The position numbers and the translations under genes were made by a program. A stretch of 64,000 bases of DNA from positions 170,485,139 through 170,549,138 of the forward strand of contig NC_044977.1 in the NCBI RefSeq assembly GCF_008728515.1, read 5' to 3'. Within the stretch, counting starts at the first letter, position 1, and each line of letters opens with the position of its first letter. A model generated the notes under the pieces. It saw only the letters and a list, made by a program, of their open reading frames with translations. It was not told the origin of the DNA and did no database searches. Origin of the DNA: Papio anubis (taxonomy: Eukaryota > Chordata > Mammalia > Primates > Cercopithecidae). Positions 46,571-57,239 of this stretch are shown in pieces.

Positions 46571-46682
46571 AAAGAATGAATGACTCTGCTTCTCACTAAC
46601 TACCTAACTCTGTGTAATTCACTTAATCTCTCAAAGCCTCAGTTTCTTCAGCTGTAAAATGGGAATAATAACAAGACCTATC
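46570..46682 (+). repeat. MIR SINE, 5' part
   Basis: 'ctgcttctcactaactacct', 'actctgtgtaattcacttaa', 'aaagcctcagtttcttcagc' and 'tgtaaaatgggaataataac' are sense MIR. It is cut at 46682 by an LTR and continues at 47169. Confidence 0.9.
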
Positions 46683-47168
46683 TGTAGTGGGTTAAATAGT
46701 GACCCCCCAAATCTGTCCAAGTTCTAATCCCTGGAGCCTGTGAATATGTTATCTTGCAAAGGGACTTTGCAAATGTAGTTAAGGATTTTCTGATGAGGAG
46801 ATTATGCTGGATTATCTGGTGGCCCAGTATGGTCATAAAATTCCTTATAAAAAGGATGCAGGAGAGGTCAGAGGCAAAGGAGATTATGTGATGATGGAAG
46901 CATAGATTAGAGTGATGCACTTTCTAAAATGGAGGGAGAAGCCAAAAAATCAAGGAGACATGTGGCCACTAGAAGCTGAAAAAGGCAAGGAAATGGATCC
47001 TTCGCTTAGAACCTCCACGAGGAATTAGTTCTGCAGACCCTTTGACTTCAGCTCTGAGAAACTCATTTCTGCCATCTGACCTCCAGAACCGTAAAATAAT
47101 ACATTTGTGTTGTTTTAAGCAACTAAGCTAGTGGTAATTTGTTACAGCAGCAACAGGAAACGAATTCA
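46683..47168 (+). mobile_element. MaLR-like solo LTR inserted in a MIR
   Basis: 486 bp starting TG ('tgtagtgggttaaatagtga') and ending CA ('aggaaacgaattca'). Flanks 'ctatc' (46678-46682) and 'ccatc' (47169-47173) form a 5-bp target duplication with one difference. Internal order 'aatccctggagcctgtgaat', 'gattatgctggattatctgg', 'tccttataaaaaggatgcag', 'gacctccagaaccgtaaaat', 'gttgttttaagcaactaagc' and 'taatttgttacagcagcaac' is that of a MaLR/MLT1-type LTR of an ancient endogenous retrovirus-like element. No internal region remains. Confidence 0.85.
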
Positions 47169-47255
47169 CCATCTCATAGGGCTTTTGTGGGGATCACATG
47201 AAATAAACCAGTAAAAAGTTCTTGGCTTCTATTACTATTATCATTGACCTTATTT
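47169..47255 (+). repeat. MIR SINE, 3' part
   Basis: 'ccatctcatagggcttttgt', 'ggggatcacatgaaataaac' and the following tail resume the MIR interrupted at 46682. Confidence 0.8.
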
Positions 47256-49695
47256 TCTCAAAATGAAGATTCAGTGTCACAATTCAGTAACTGCCCTCAG
47301 TTATTTCCCTCATAAGGCGTTTTCATACTCCTTGTACGTTAATGACACGGGGAAAAGACCCTGGATGGGAGTAAGGAATTCACAGCCATAATGCTGAGGG
47401 TCCTGACAGCTGCTCGACTTCTCTAGGCCTCCATCCCTTAGCTATAATTAGAGGCTTGATTGTTCTAGCTCTAAAATGCAAAGATTATGTGCTTACTTAG
47501 GTAGTCCAATAAATGGTTTCTAAGTCCACCCTCTTGCTCCTCTCTGATGGTTTATCTTGCAGCTAGTGTCTGAATTCTCTAGTGCCAACTGCCCCTGGGT
47601 TATCTTTACTTTGGGCACTGATTAACCAGGCAGTCCTAATTCCATGCTTTAAAAAAAGGAAGATGAAAAGAGGACTAGCGGTTCTTAGCTTAAATTTATG
47701 TTTAAAAAATATATTCGGTGTTTTACAAATTATGTTCTTAGCAAAAAATCCTAGCTTTAAGGGTCCATGTAGATTTGCCCTGGAGCCTTCTGTTTTTAAT
47801 TCAAGGCAGTTGCTTTCAAGAACAGGGTTGACTGGCCATCCTCACCAAGTGTTCTGCCAAGGCTCTTATCCTCCTAAGTGGCAGGACGTTTGACACACTT
47901 TCCTTGTTGCTAAAGGTTTAGATAATAGTACATAGGAATCAAACATGACCAAAATAGAACAGACACCAAAGTAATGTTGAGCACAAGCTCTTTCATATCT
48001 CCACTTTCTCCAACTCACCATGGAGAGAAGGACTGTGAAAAAGCTTTGCCATCCATAAAATATTCTTTAAATGCAAAACATTCCTCTTGATTTGAACTCA
48101 GCATAGGGTTGGATGTTGTGATAGAGATTCAGACGGCACTCAGTTGACACAGAGAAAGTGCTACTTTGATATGAGGCAACCCTCAAAACTTCCTTCACAA
48201 GGTGGTCTTGAGAGAAGAGTAGATCTTTACTAGCTGGAGAAAACAACAGGGACATTTTGTGGAAAAGGAATGATGTGTGCAAATGCAGAGAGGCTTCCTC
48301 TAAAAGAAGAAGTTACTGTGTTTGGCATGTCATGGGGAGGGAACAGACACTAACAGGAGATGATGCTAAGGTTAGCTGCTACCGGTCTGTGCTTGCCATA
48401 CTGGTCATCTGAATTTTACTTTGTAGCATTCAGCAATTAAAGAGACAACTGTCATCAGGGATGGGGCATGTTCAGATTGGTTTTTTTTTTTCAGAAAATA
48501 GGTAAAAACTGGTAGAAGTATCCAGTATGTGACAATAATTGAGGTCTGGGAGGGGGCTGTCAGAGTGAAAAGAGGGAGGTGTTCAACTGGAGCTGCCTTC
48601 ATTGAAAACCAAGTGGATGTTGGAGAGACAAGGTCTACAAGGACCTGGAGGCTTCCAGCTTGGCTGATTAGGTGTATGGCAGCATCACTGGTCACACTAT
48701 AAAAACAAGGATGGAGGAAGACAGAAAATAGGTTGGGACCACAGACACTAAACTGAGTGGGTAGATGGAAGGTAAAGAGAAAATGAGAACCCTAGAGAAA
48801 AGAACCACTTGGGCAAAGTAAGGCACGGAAGCAGACAGGAAATGCGTAGGCAGAGGGACACAGGAGATTTAAAAAGGATGATGTCAGAGAAACCAGATGC
48901 AGAAAGATGGACATGGAGGAGCAGATCAGCTGCTGTGCCAAATGTGGCAATATGGTCTGGTAAGTAAAGGACAGAAATGGGCACCACAGAGCCACATCCA
49001 AATCCCCAGGACCCTGAGCATCCCCGTGTGGAGGTGAACTCTTCCCCTCTCCCTAACTTGGTGAGATACTTCTCACGACATTTGACATATGCCTTGTGCA
49101 AAGTATGGGTATATCTGCTACATGAAGCCAAGGGGAATGGAAGCTTTCCCATATTCCCATAATGCCAGAAGGCAGAGCCTGGGTCTAGCCACCCCCACTC
49201 AACAACTTAAAACCAAATCAGTCCCCAAAGTATTGAAAAGGCAAGATAGGAAACAATGAGTAATGTGGGCCCAGGAATGAAACCAAAGCATGCAGCAATA
49301 TGCACACATGCAGATGCAACGCTGGCCTCCTCCTCCGCGGCCCTTCCAAACTGTTCAGAAAGAATAGACGATTAGGCCTCAGTATAATTCATTCTCTTTC
49401 ACAGAAGTAGAAATTAATTGCCGCTGAAGTGACTAGAGAAAGCAAAAAACTACATAAATGCTTATACACACAATAATCATTAAATGTGCCCTTCAGAGCA
49501 GTCGTGGGAGAAAGTGGGGATTGGGAGAGAATTAAAAATGACACTTATGTACTGAGACCTCAGGGTGAGTCAGAAAACAATAAAATTCCTGTTAAAGGAA
49601 AAAGAGAGGAAAGAAATAACACTGGTATAACAATGTATAGTGTATATCTGGGGGCAAGTGCAGGGAGCTGTGCTTTTTGCATGGTAGGGAATGCT

Positions 49696-49730
49696 AGATC
49701 CTAAGAGAGATCCTAAGGGAGATCCTAAGA
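49696..49730. repeat. 12-bp tandem repeat, three copies
   Basis: 'agatcctaagag', 'agatcctaaggg' and 'agatcctaaga' follow one another with a 12-bp period. Confidence 0.92.
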
Positions 49731-49987
49731 CATACTGCCTTTCTAAGTTGGGGGGAAAAGAACAGAAGAAGGAATACTGGCAGGAGACTGAGTCACACAG
49801 AGGAAAGCCCAGCGCTGCGAGGGAACACAAGAACTGTACGCACCACTCCAAGTTTCTCATAGCCTCAGAAAAGGATGGCCCAGTGTGTAAACGCACAGCA
49901 GTAAACAAGACATGCCTCAATGCACGACTTGATCATGAAAGACGGAGTCAGAACGCAAAGTTCAGGTTTCTTAAAATATATAGATAG

Positions 49988-50026
49988 TACACACACACAC
50001 ACACACACACAAATGCACACACACTT
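49988..50026. repeat. (CA)n microsatellite
   Basis: About 11 CA units, then 'aatg' and a further short CA run. Confidence 0.95.
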
Positions 50027-50574
50027 CTCTTTCTCGAGTTTAAAAAATTGTATCTGTCTGCTTGAGTAAATTGGAAGTTTAACAACAGCAATGGGTGCTT
50101 TTTAGCTTTCCTCTGAGCCTGACCGTTGAAAATAACTCAAGTTACCAGAATGCATTCTACATTTCACATTCTTGCACTGCCCTTAAATACAGACTCTGAG
50201 GACGCATTTCTATGCTTAGAGCACACATTATTCCCTGGTGGGGTGGCCTGGAAGATCACATACATCTAACCACCTGGGCCAGGCTTCTTTGAGTTGCTGT
50301 GAATTGCTCATTTACCAGGAAAGATTCTCTTCTTCTGCGTGATGTATAACTATGTGAATCTCTTCACATGATGATCAGAGAATCAGCTAATTAATACTAA
50401 AATCAGGTACAGATAGAAACATTCCAGTTCTCAGGTCTGGCCAATGTAGTAAAATCCACTTTAGAAAATGGGAACCCTTAAGTCTCATTGCAGAGAGTTG
50501 ATGCAAAAGAGATCATCCAGTCCCTATATCAATCAAATGTGTGTGGACCTAGTGCTTTTCTCCATGATCATAAA

Positions 50575-51070
50575 AATGTGTATATATATATAATGAAATA
50601 TTATTCAGCCAATAAGGCATGACATCCTGTCATTTGCACCAATATGAAATGGAATTGGAGGTCATTGCATTAAGTGAAATAAGCCATCCACAGAAAGACA
50701 AATATCGCATGTTCTCACTCATATGTGGGAGTTACAAAAGTGGATCTCATGGAGGAAGAGAGCAGACTGGTGCTTCCCAGAAGCTGAGAAGAGTAGGGGC
50801 AAGATGAAGAGAAGTTGGTTAATGGGTACAAAAATACAGTTAGATGGAAGGAATAAGGTCTAGCACTCAAAAGTACAGCAAGGAGACTATAGTTAACTAT
50901 TGACTGTACATTTCAAAATAGCTAGAAGAACTGGAATGTTTCCAACACAAAAAAATGTCTGTAGCAATGGATATACTAATTACCCTGATTTAATAATTAC
51001 ACGTTGTACACATGTATCAAAAGATCACATGTACACAAATATGCACAACTATTATATATTAACAAAAAAG
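50575..51070 (+). mobile_element. L1 3' end (L1MA/L1PB-like)
   Basis: 'atgaaatattattcagccaa', 'gcattaagtgaaataagcca', 'cgcatgttctcactcatatg', 'tgggagttacaaaagtggat', 'agttaatgggtacaaaaat'-like and 'attacacgttgtacacatgt' are in the order of the L1 ORF2 end and 3' UTR. It begins with a short TA run and ends in a short A tail. Confidence 0.9.
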
Positions 51071-51404
51071 TTTGCTGGAAAAAAGGCAGGTAACAGATCT
51101 TTGTTACTTTTCTGGATTTATTCAAGGATCCTCCTGTCTATGTACGCCAAGCCAGAAAGCAGATACAGGGAAGAAAATGAACATACTTTTGGGCTCAAAA
51201 ACCAAATTTACCCAGCAGGAAATGGGTTTTCCCTTCTCTGAACTCCTATACAACTCTATACCTCCCTGATGACACAGATCATCTCCCGCCTTAAATAATT
51301 TTTATTTGTGCTTATGTCTCAGCTCTCCTGCGATTTTGCAAGCTCTTCCCAAGCAGGACTGCATCTTAATATCTTAGCTAATTACTTAGCTGAGTAATCT
51401 CCCA

Positions 51405-51625
51405 TGTTTTTCAAGGGCTTTATACTTTCCTAATATGCCTTCAGATGCACTGTCTCATTTGGTCTCCATGAGACTGTCAGTTAGGCAGGGCAGGCACAAT
51501 TATTATTGTTTTCATTTTATTATTATTTCACTTTATACATACAATTGAGATTAAGAAAGGTGAAATGAATGGAAGGTTACATGGCTACCCGGCTTAATTC
51601 CAGAGTCCAGAATGAAGCACACTGA
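51405..51625 (-). repeat. MIR SINE, antisense
   Basis: 'gggctttatactttcctaat', 'actgtctcatttggtctcca', 'cagttaggcagggcaggcac', 'aattgagattaagaaaggtg' and 'ttaattccagagtccagaat' follow the antisense MIR. Confidence 0.75.
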
Positions 51626-51931
51626 ACTAGGCTCCCAAACCAGGCCTCCATCCTCCACACCAAGCTTTTCCTCCTGCCTTCCCACATGCCACCTTATATG
51701 GCTGGTTGTCAGCCAGGTGCCCATTACAAGAAAGACATCTAGAGAGAAGAACAAAGAAGCAGAAACATAGAGCAGCTAAAAAGAGAAAAAGAGATGGACA
51801 CCAACTGATCTTCATGTTTTTCTAACCTGAAAAGCCCCTGGAACACTGTTGCTAGATATGAGATGACGCCTATCTTTTTATCTCCATAAGACAGTCATGT
51901 AGTAATGCCATTGTCAGAGGGAAAAAAAAGG

Positions 51932-51960
51932 TGGTGTGTGTGTGTGTGTGTGTGTGTGTG
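51932..51960. repeat. (TG)n microsatellite
   Basis: About 14 uninterrupted TG units. Confidence 0.96.
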
Positions 51961-51984
51961 AACATGCATTCTTTCTTTAAAGAA

Positions 51985-52810
51985 AAAAGTGGCATTATGA
52001 GGTCCATGGGATCACTGATGTTGGAGTGGGGAGGGCCCTCAGGGGGCATCTGTTACAGTGTTGCTGGAGACATCCTCAGACAGAAAAGAAAACTGGAGCC
52101 TGCTGGGGGATGCTCCTGGCAAAATGACTTCTTAGTTATAAAGGAGTGGTATCTTGGCCCCTCTACTCTCTTATCCAGTTACTGGCCCTCGGTAAAAGAG
52201 TAGATGAGAAGGTAGAAGCCCCTGTCAGGTAGGACAGAAGTGCAGAGGTAGAAGGACAAAGATCAGAAGTCCCCCTAAACAAGGAAAAGGCAGTGTCTTA
52301 GGTAAGGATCTCCACAAGCAAAGCATGAGAGAACAATTCCTAGGCAAATCAGGCTCTTAATGGAAACACATGAGGGAGTAAGGGAAGCAAGGGAGGGCAG
52401 GGGAAAAGACAAAGAAAGATGTGGTGTTAGAAGTCTAGTCTGATCCCACAGGGAGCTCTGGGGTGCAAATTACTCAGAAGTCATTCCGCACAGAGGCAGG
52501 GGGCCTGAGCTGTTGTACCTCAGCATCAGGCGGTAACTGGCCAAGGGCTGTCCCGTGGCATGGAGGGTGTAACCTCCCAGGCATGAGGTAGATGAGGTAG
52601 ATGTCATTGTCTGGATGAGGTAGGTGTCATTGTCAAGGGCAGTCCTCCAGAGGATGGTGCAGATAGGAGGATCTGACAGCCAACAGCCACAGCAGCTGGA
52701 GGACAGGGGGACTAGCCCTGTTAAGGGGGCCTGGGTGGGGCACTAACAGCATCTACTATAGGCTTCTTCTCACACCTATAGGAGCTGAACTCCAGGTAGG
52801 TAGTCTAATT
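51985..52810. other. GC-richer block of unknown class
   Basis: This stretch is clearly richer in G and C than its neighbours ('gagggccctcagggggcatc', 'ggcagggggcctgagctgtt', 'tgtcccgtggcatggagggt'). It reads like an old transposable-element or retroviral-type internal piece, but I cannot identify it, and I see no open frame across it. A donor-like TTAG|GTAAGG lies at about 52300. Confidence 0.4.
52591..52636. repeat. Two-copy 23-bp tandem repeat
   Basis: 'gatgaggtagatgtcattgt' plus ctg at 52591 is followed by 'gatgaggtaggtgtcattgt' plus caa at 52614. A further partial copy ('atgaggta') precedes them. Confidence 0.92.
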
Positions 52811-53039
52811 CAGAGCCGGATGCCCTCTCATGGGAACTATGGCATGGGATCCTCTGCCTGGGATCTGTTGTATTACCCCCTACTTTACAAAACCATATCC
52901 ATATGTTTTTATATTCTTGACACTTAATGAAACTTTAGAGTCTCTATATTTGTTGGTGCCTTTCAGTCAATCACTACCTCCTTGTGACAACACATGCAAA
53001 AAACTTCTTCACAATTCTGTTTTCCTCCAACCAAATTTC

Positions 53040-53046
<7 letters not shown>

Positions 53047-53074
<28 letters not shown>

Positions 53075-53345
53075 GAGACGGAGTCTTGCTATGTCACCCG
53101 GGCTGGAGTACAGTGGCACAATCTCGGCTCACTGCAAGCTCCGCCTCCCGGGTTCACGCCATTTTCCTGCCTCAGCCTCTGGAGTAGCTGGGACTACAGG
53201 CACCCGCCACCACGCCCGGCTAATTTTTTTGTATTTTTAGTAGAGATGGGGTTTCACCATGTTGGCCAGGATGGTCTCGATTTCTTGACCTCGTGATCCA
53301 CCCACCTCGGCCTGGGATTACAGGCGTGAGCCACCACGCCCGACC
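53047..53345 (-). mobile_element. AluY SINE, antisense
   Basis: Full-length minus-strand Alu with a 28-bp T-run (53047-53074), 'gagacggagtcttgctatgt' to 'gagccaccacgcccgacc'. Target duplication 'cctccaaccaaatttct' (53024-53040) and 'cctccacccaaatttct' (53348-53364), 16 of 17 identical. It lacks 11 bp of the left arm between 'cctgtaatccc' and 'aggccgaggtg' (sense), the usual AGCACTTTGGG. The RNA polymerase III A box (tggctcacgcc) is intact. Confidence 0.96.
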
Positions 53346-53369
53346 CTCCTCCACCCAAATTTCTATTTG

Positions 53370-54580
53370 CACATCTCAAGAAGAATGGGATCAATAACTC
53401 TCAAAGGCAACCCACCCTATTTTGCTATTAACTACATGTTGGTAACTTTAATAACGTAAAAATCTATTTCTTTATCATTTCCATTCACCAAAGTGATGAA
53501 AAATAGGTGTAATTTTTAGATATTAAATACTTCCTCTTCTACAGGTGAAAGAGCCACAGTTCAGATTGTTCCACCATGTAGAACATGATTGCATATCTGT
53601 TTGCTCATCTGGTCCCTACCCAATGAAGAAATTCCAGTTTGTCCATGACCCCATTTAAGGAGGTGCCCAGAACTACCCAGGAGTCATGTGACCCACATAG
53701 ATCAAAGGAAGATTATCCTTTTTGTTTGGAACACAGCAGTTCAATTGATGCCGTCTAAAATTAACTTCATGATTTAAATAAACTCTACTATATGATCTAT
53801 TATACCACTGATTTAAACTGAGTCGTAAATAACAAATCTACATATATTTGCATGTGCTGTCTGTCTCACCCCAACTTTAGTTTCTAGATTGATTTTTTTA
53901 AACGTAAGTATAGGCTTTTATACCTATTCAATTAAAACTTAATCTTGTTCCATCATTTCAATCTAAAGTCATCTCTCCAGGTACTAATTCTGTTACTCAA
54001 AGTATGTGCCATGCTTCCAGGTTTCAAGTCAATCATAACGTTGACACATATATTATCTATACCCTCATCAAAATCATTGATAGAAAACAGTACTTTGATG
54101 GGGCTAAGAGCGGATCCTCATAGCCCACCATTAGAGACCAGCCCCACACAGGAGCCATTCTAGCACACACACAGTTTGATTCATGCCTTTTTCAAGACTC
54201 AGCCTCAATGTTATGATCAATACATGTCTTCAGATATGTATTTTGATATTCTGAGTCGTGAAGAATACAAAATAGTTTATGAAATATTTGTAGTTACATG
54301 CATTTATTAGAATATAAAAACAGAATATAAATCCAGTAGTAGTTTTACAAATAAAAATAATCCAAGGAGACAAAGGCCAGAATAACTCAGAGGTCATTCT
54401 ACGTATATTCTAGGTATATAGAATATAATTTCAGAATAAAAAGATCATTTTTTTTTCCATGTAGAAGAAGTTGACAAGTATGAGGGAGTGAAAGGGATGA
54501 TGACTAAGCTCCGGATAGGGACACATGGAATACAAATTGTACTAAGGGAAACAGGTGATCAGAGACAAGAGAATACAAGA
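53370..54580. other. Unannotated sequence
   Basis: No gene or clear repeat recognised between the AluY and the LTR-like block. Confidence 0.4.
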
Positions 54581-54589
54581 GACTAAATG

Positions 54590-55128
54590 ACTAAATTAGT
54601 TATCTATTGCTGCAAGACAAATTCCTACCAAATTAACAGCTTAAAAGACCAAAAGTTATTTCACAGTTTCCATAGGTCAGGAGTCCGAGCTCAAGTGAGT
54701 TCAGCCCTTTGTTCAGGATCTCACCAGGCTGAAATCAAGATGTTAGCTGAAGCTGCAAACCCAGCTATGGCTTGGGGTCTCCTAATCTCACTGGTTGTTG
54801 GTGGAATTCAGTTCTTTGCAATTGCAGGACAGAGATCCCTACTTTTGCTGGCTGCAAGCTGAGGGCTGTTCTCAGTTCCTAAAGGCCACCTACCATTCTA
54901 TGCCATGTGGCTTTCTCCACTGTATGGCAATTTGCTCCTCAAGGCCAGTAGGGGAAACACTCTTCATTCTGCTAAAATGGAGTCCTATACTAAGTAAAGT
55001 AGTCAAGGGAATGATTATCATATTCACAGGTCCAGGCCAAGCAAAGAGAGGAAATTAGAGACCGTGTGTACACCATTGGATAGGAATCTCTGAAGCCATC
55101 CTAGAATTCCACCTGTCACAATGACTTA
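54590..55128 (+). mobile_element. Ancient LTR-like repeat
   Basis: 'tagttatctattgctgcaag', 'cagcttaaaagaccaaaagt', 'tttcacagtttccataggtc', 'aggctgaaatcaagatgtta', 'ctcactggttgttggtggaa', 'ctcagttcctaaaggccacc' and 'atcctagaattccacctgtc' occur in the order of a common mammalian repeat of presumed ERV/LTR origin. Eroded ends, no target duplication; orientation follows the consensus as I know it. Confidence 0.6.
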
Positions 55129-55129
55129 A

Positions 55130-55262
55130 CATGGCTGAGGCATAGTGAGGAACTGTGGTAGAGGAGGGACCTGGAGAGGTCTTTTGTGCCCTGCTATGGA
55201 GTTTGAATATTACACTGAAAGCAATGGAGGCACATTAACAGATGCCTCTCCCTGTGGGGAGG
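55130..55262 (+). repeat. L2-like fragment
   Basis: 'atggagtttgaatattacac', 'tgaaagcaatggaggcacat' and 'taacagatgcc' resemble the internal L2 3' region ('gagtttggattttat…gcaatgggaagcca'). Confidence 0.5.
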
Positions 55263-55979
55263 TACAAGAAAATGTTATACGTAATAGTGGTTAAGAAAGT
55301 ATTCTAGGAAGCATGGTGCTTGGAGAGAGTATTATTGAATGAACTGAGGCAATAAATGTAAAACATAGCATAATCCATATATACACTTGATTCTGTTTAT
55401 AGTTTACCCATCCTGTTTGCCTACATGACTGCTGTGAGAAAGTAAAACTACACCTTGCCCTGTTGCCCTTGTAATTAAGTGTGTCCTTCACATACCAACA
55501 ACAGATGAAACAAAAATATTTTTGCATCTTTAGAGACTCCTTCCAAAACAGAAACACCCTATCTCACTCTAGTCTCCCCATTCAAAAACATCTTTAAAAG
55601 ACTTCAGCCCCTTTCCTGTAAGTTGTTGGCTCCCTCAAGAAAAAAAATCTTTATCTCTGACTTTGGAATATAGGTATCTGCAGATATGTGAGGATCCAGA
55701 CAGGTAGGATAAGCATGTGAGAACTGCCACTTTTTCACCAATGAGGATTTTGAACAGATTAACTGTAACTTTGTGGGCTAATTTTTTTTTCTTTAAATAC
55801 CTGTAGTATCCTTTTTTCAGGGACTCCTGTGCTTCTAAAGGCTGGACAGCCCTCCAAACGTTACAAGTAAAAAGCACTTCAATGTTCAATTTGTCTTTGA
55901 GTTTTCCATTCACAACTGTGTCTATACCCTGTATCCTCAAGAGCAACCACAGTGTTTATTTTTAAATATAATAATAATA

Positions 55980-56158
55980 CTATATATAAGCTACTTATTA
56001 TATGCCATGCAAGGCACTGATCTCAGAGCTTCATATCCTCACAATCAGATAAGGAAACCATGGCATAGAAAAATCAAGTAACTTGTTGGAGTTTACACAG
56101 GTTGTTAGTGGTGGAGCTGGGATATGAACCCAGGTAGAATATTCTGCAACAGTTCGCA
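55980..56158 (-). repeat. MIR SINE, antisense
   Basis: 'ctacttattatatgccatgc', 'cttcatatcctcacaatcag', 'ataaggaaaccatggcatag', 'gttagtggtggagctgggat' and 'atgaacccaggtagaatatt' follow the antisense MIR. Confidence 0.88.
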
Positions 56159-56286
56159 GTCTTGGAAAAAAATAAGTACTTACTACTCTTGTAAGGGTAA
56201 CCCTTGAGGCACTGAATACATGATTGCTGATTAACAATTACTACTTTTGAGGTGGCAGAGTCAAAAATATTTTAAAACTAAGGTCT

Positions 56287-56579
56287 AGCCAGGTGTAGTG
56301 GCTCATACCTTAGCACTTTGGAAGGCCAAGGCAGGCAGATTACCTGAGGTCGGGAGTTCAAGACCAGCCTGACCAACATGGAGAAACCCTTCTCTACTAA
56401 AAAGTACAAAATTAGCTGGGCGTAGTGGCGCATGCCTGTAATCCCAGTTACTCGGGAGGCTGAGGCAGGAGAATTGCTTGAACCTGGGAGGCAGAGGTTG
56501 CGGTGAGCTGAGATCACACCATTGCACGCCAGCATGGGCAACAAGAGTGAAACTCCATCTCAAACAAAAACAAAAACAA
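56287..56579 (+). mobile_element. AluS-type SINE, sense
   Basis: Full dimeric Alu: 'agccaggtgtagtggctcat' to 'gtgaaactccatctcaaac' and an (AAAAAC)n tail. Target duplication 'aaaactaaggtct' at 56274-56286 and 56580-56592 is perfect. The A box region is eroded (tggctcatacc) and 'gtaatccc' is lost in the left arm ('cataccttagcactttgg'). Confidence 0.95.
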
Positions 56580-56622
56580 AAAACTAAGGTCTAATCACTA
56601 CAAGATTATGTCACAGAAGTAA

Positions 56623-56918
56623 GGTGCTGGGCACAGTGGCTCACTTCTACAATCCCAGGACTTTGGGAGGCTGAGGCGGGTGGATCACTAGGTCAGGAGG
56701 TCGAGACCATCCTGGCCAACAATGGTGAAACTCTGTCTCTACTGAAAATACAAAAATTAGCTGGGTGTGGTGGCATGTGCCTATAATCCCAGTTACTTGG
56801 GGGGCTGACGCAGGAGAACTGCTTGAACCTGGGAGGCGGAGATTGCAGTGACCAAGATCACGCCAGCATTCCAGCCAGGCAACAGAGTGAGAGTCCGTCT
56901 CAAAGAAACAAACAAAAA
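56623..56918 (+). mobile_element. Second Alu (S/Y-type), sense
   Basis: 'ggtgctgggcacagtggctc' to 'gagagtccgtctcaaagaaa' and a short A-rich tail, only 30 bp after the preceding Alu's duplication. Likely target duplication 'atgtcacagaag' (56608-56619) and 'tatgacagaag' (56920-56930) with small changes. The two Alus form a head-to-tail pair, a configuration open to Alu-Alu recombination. Confidence 0.93.
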
Positions 56919-57239
56919 ATATGACAGAAGGACAATTTTTAGGTATAATATGAATTACCAAAATTGCCACAAATAGAAGTAGAAACACTGAATAGATGAA
57001 TTGATTAGAGAAAACAATCTGACACCAACAAATAGAAACAATAACAACAAAAATCTTTAAAAGGTATAAAAGTATTATCTGGTTCAAAAAGTAATCCTGA
57101 TACAGAGAATTTCAGAGAAAAAAAATTGCCCATGAAAATATAATTTCCATAAGTGTGGAACACAGAAAATGATAAAATCTTTCTAGTCATTACATAAAGT
57201 ACATAATTTTGATATCAAAGCTAATAAGATAGCATAACA

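Larger units (their letters stand above)
47260..50570. other. Unannotated sequence
   Basis: A 3.3-kb stretch with no gene I can recognise. 48230-48480 has a weak resemblance to internal L2 sequence. A minus-strand frame of 134 codons (48748-49152) and a plus frame (49691-49987) show no family features. A donor-like CTG|GTAAGT is at about 48959. Confidence 0.4.

Noticed and set aside
48748..49152. 134-codon minus-strand frame
   Set aside because: No recognisable domain, no codon or splice support, and a second frame overlaps it on the same strand.
49988..50026. Tandem arrays in the window considered as a CRISPR array
   Set aside because: This is a simple CA microsatellite, and the host is a primate; no spacer-repeat structure exists anywhere in the window.
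52830..53296. Two long frames (136 and 100 codons)
   Set aside because: Most of both is translated antisense AluY sequence, including the poly-F stretch from the T-run.
56278..57087. Minus-strand frames of 86-146 codons
   Set aside because: They are antisense translations of the two Alus (the familiar SPASASRVTGITG-type frame).
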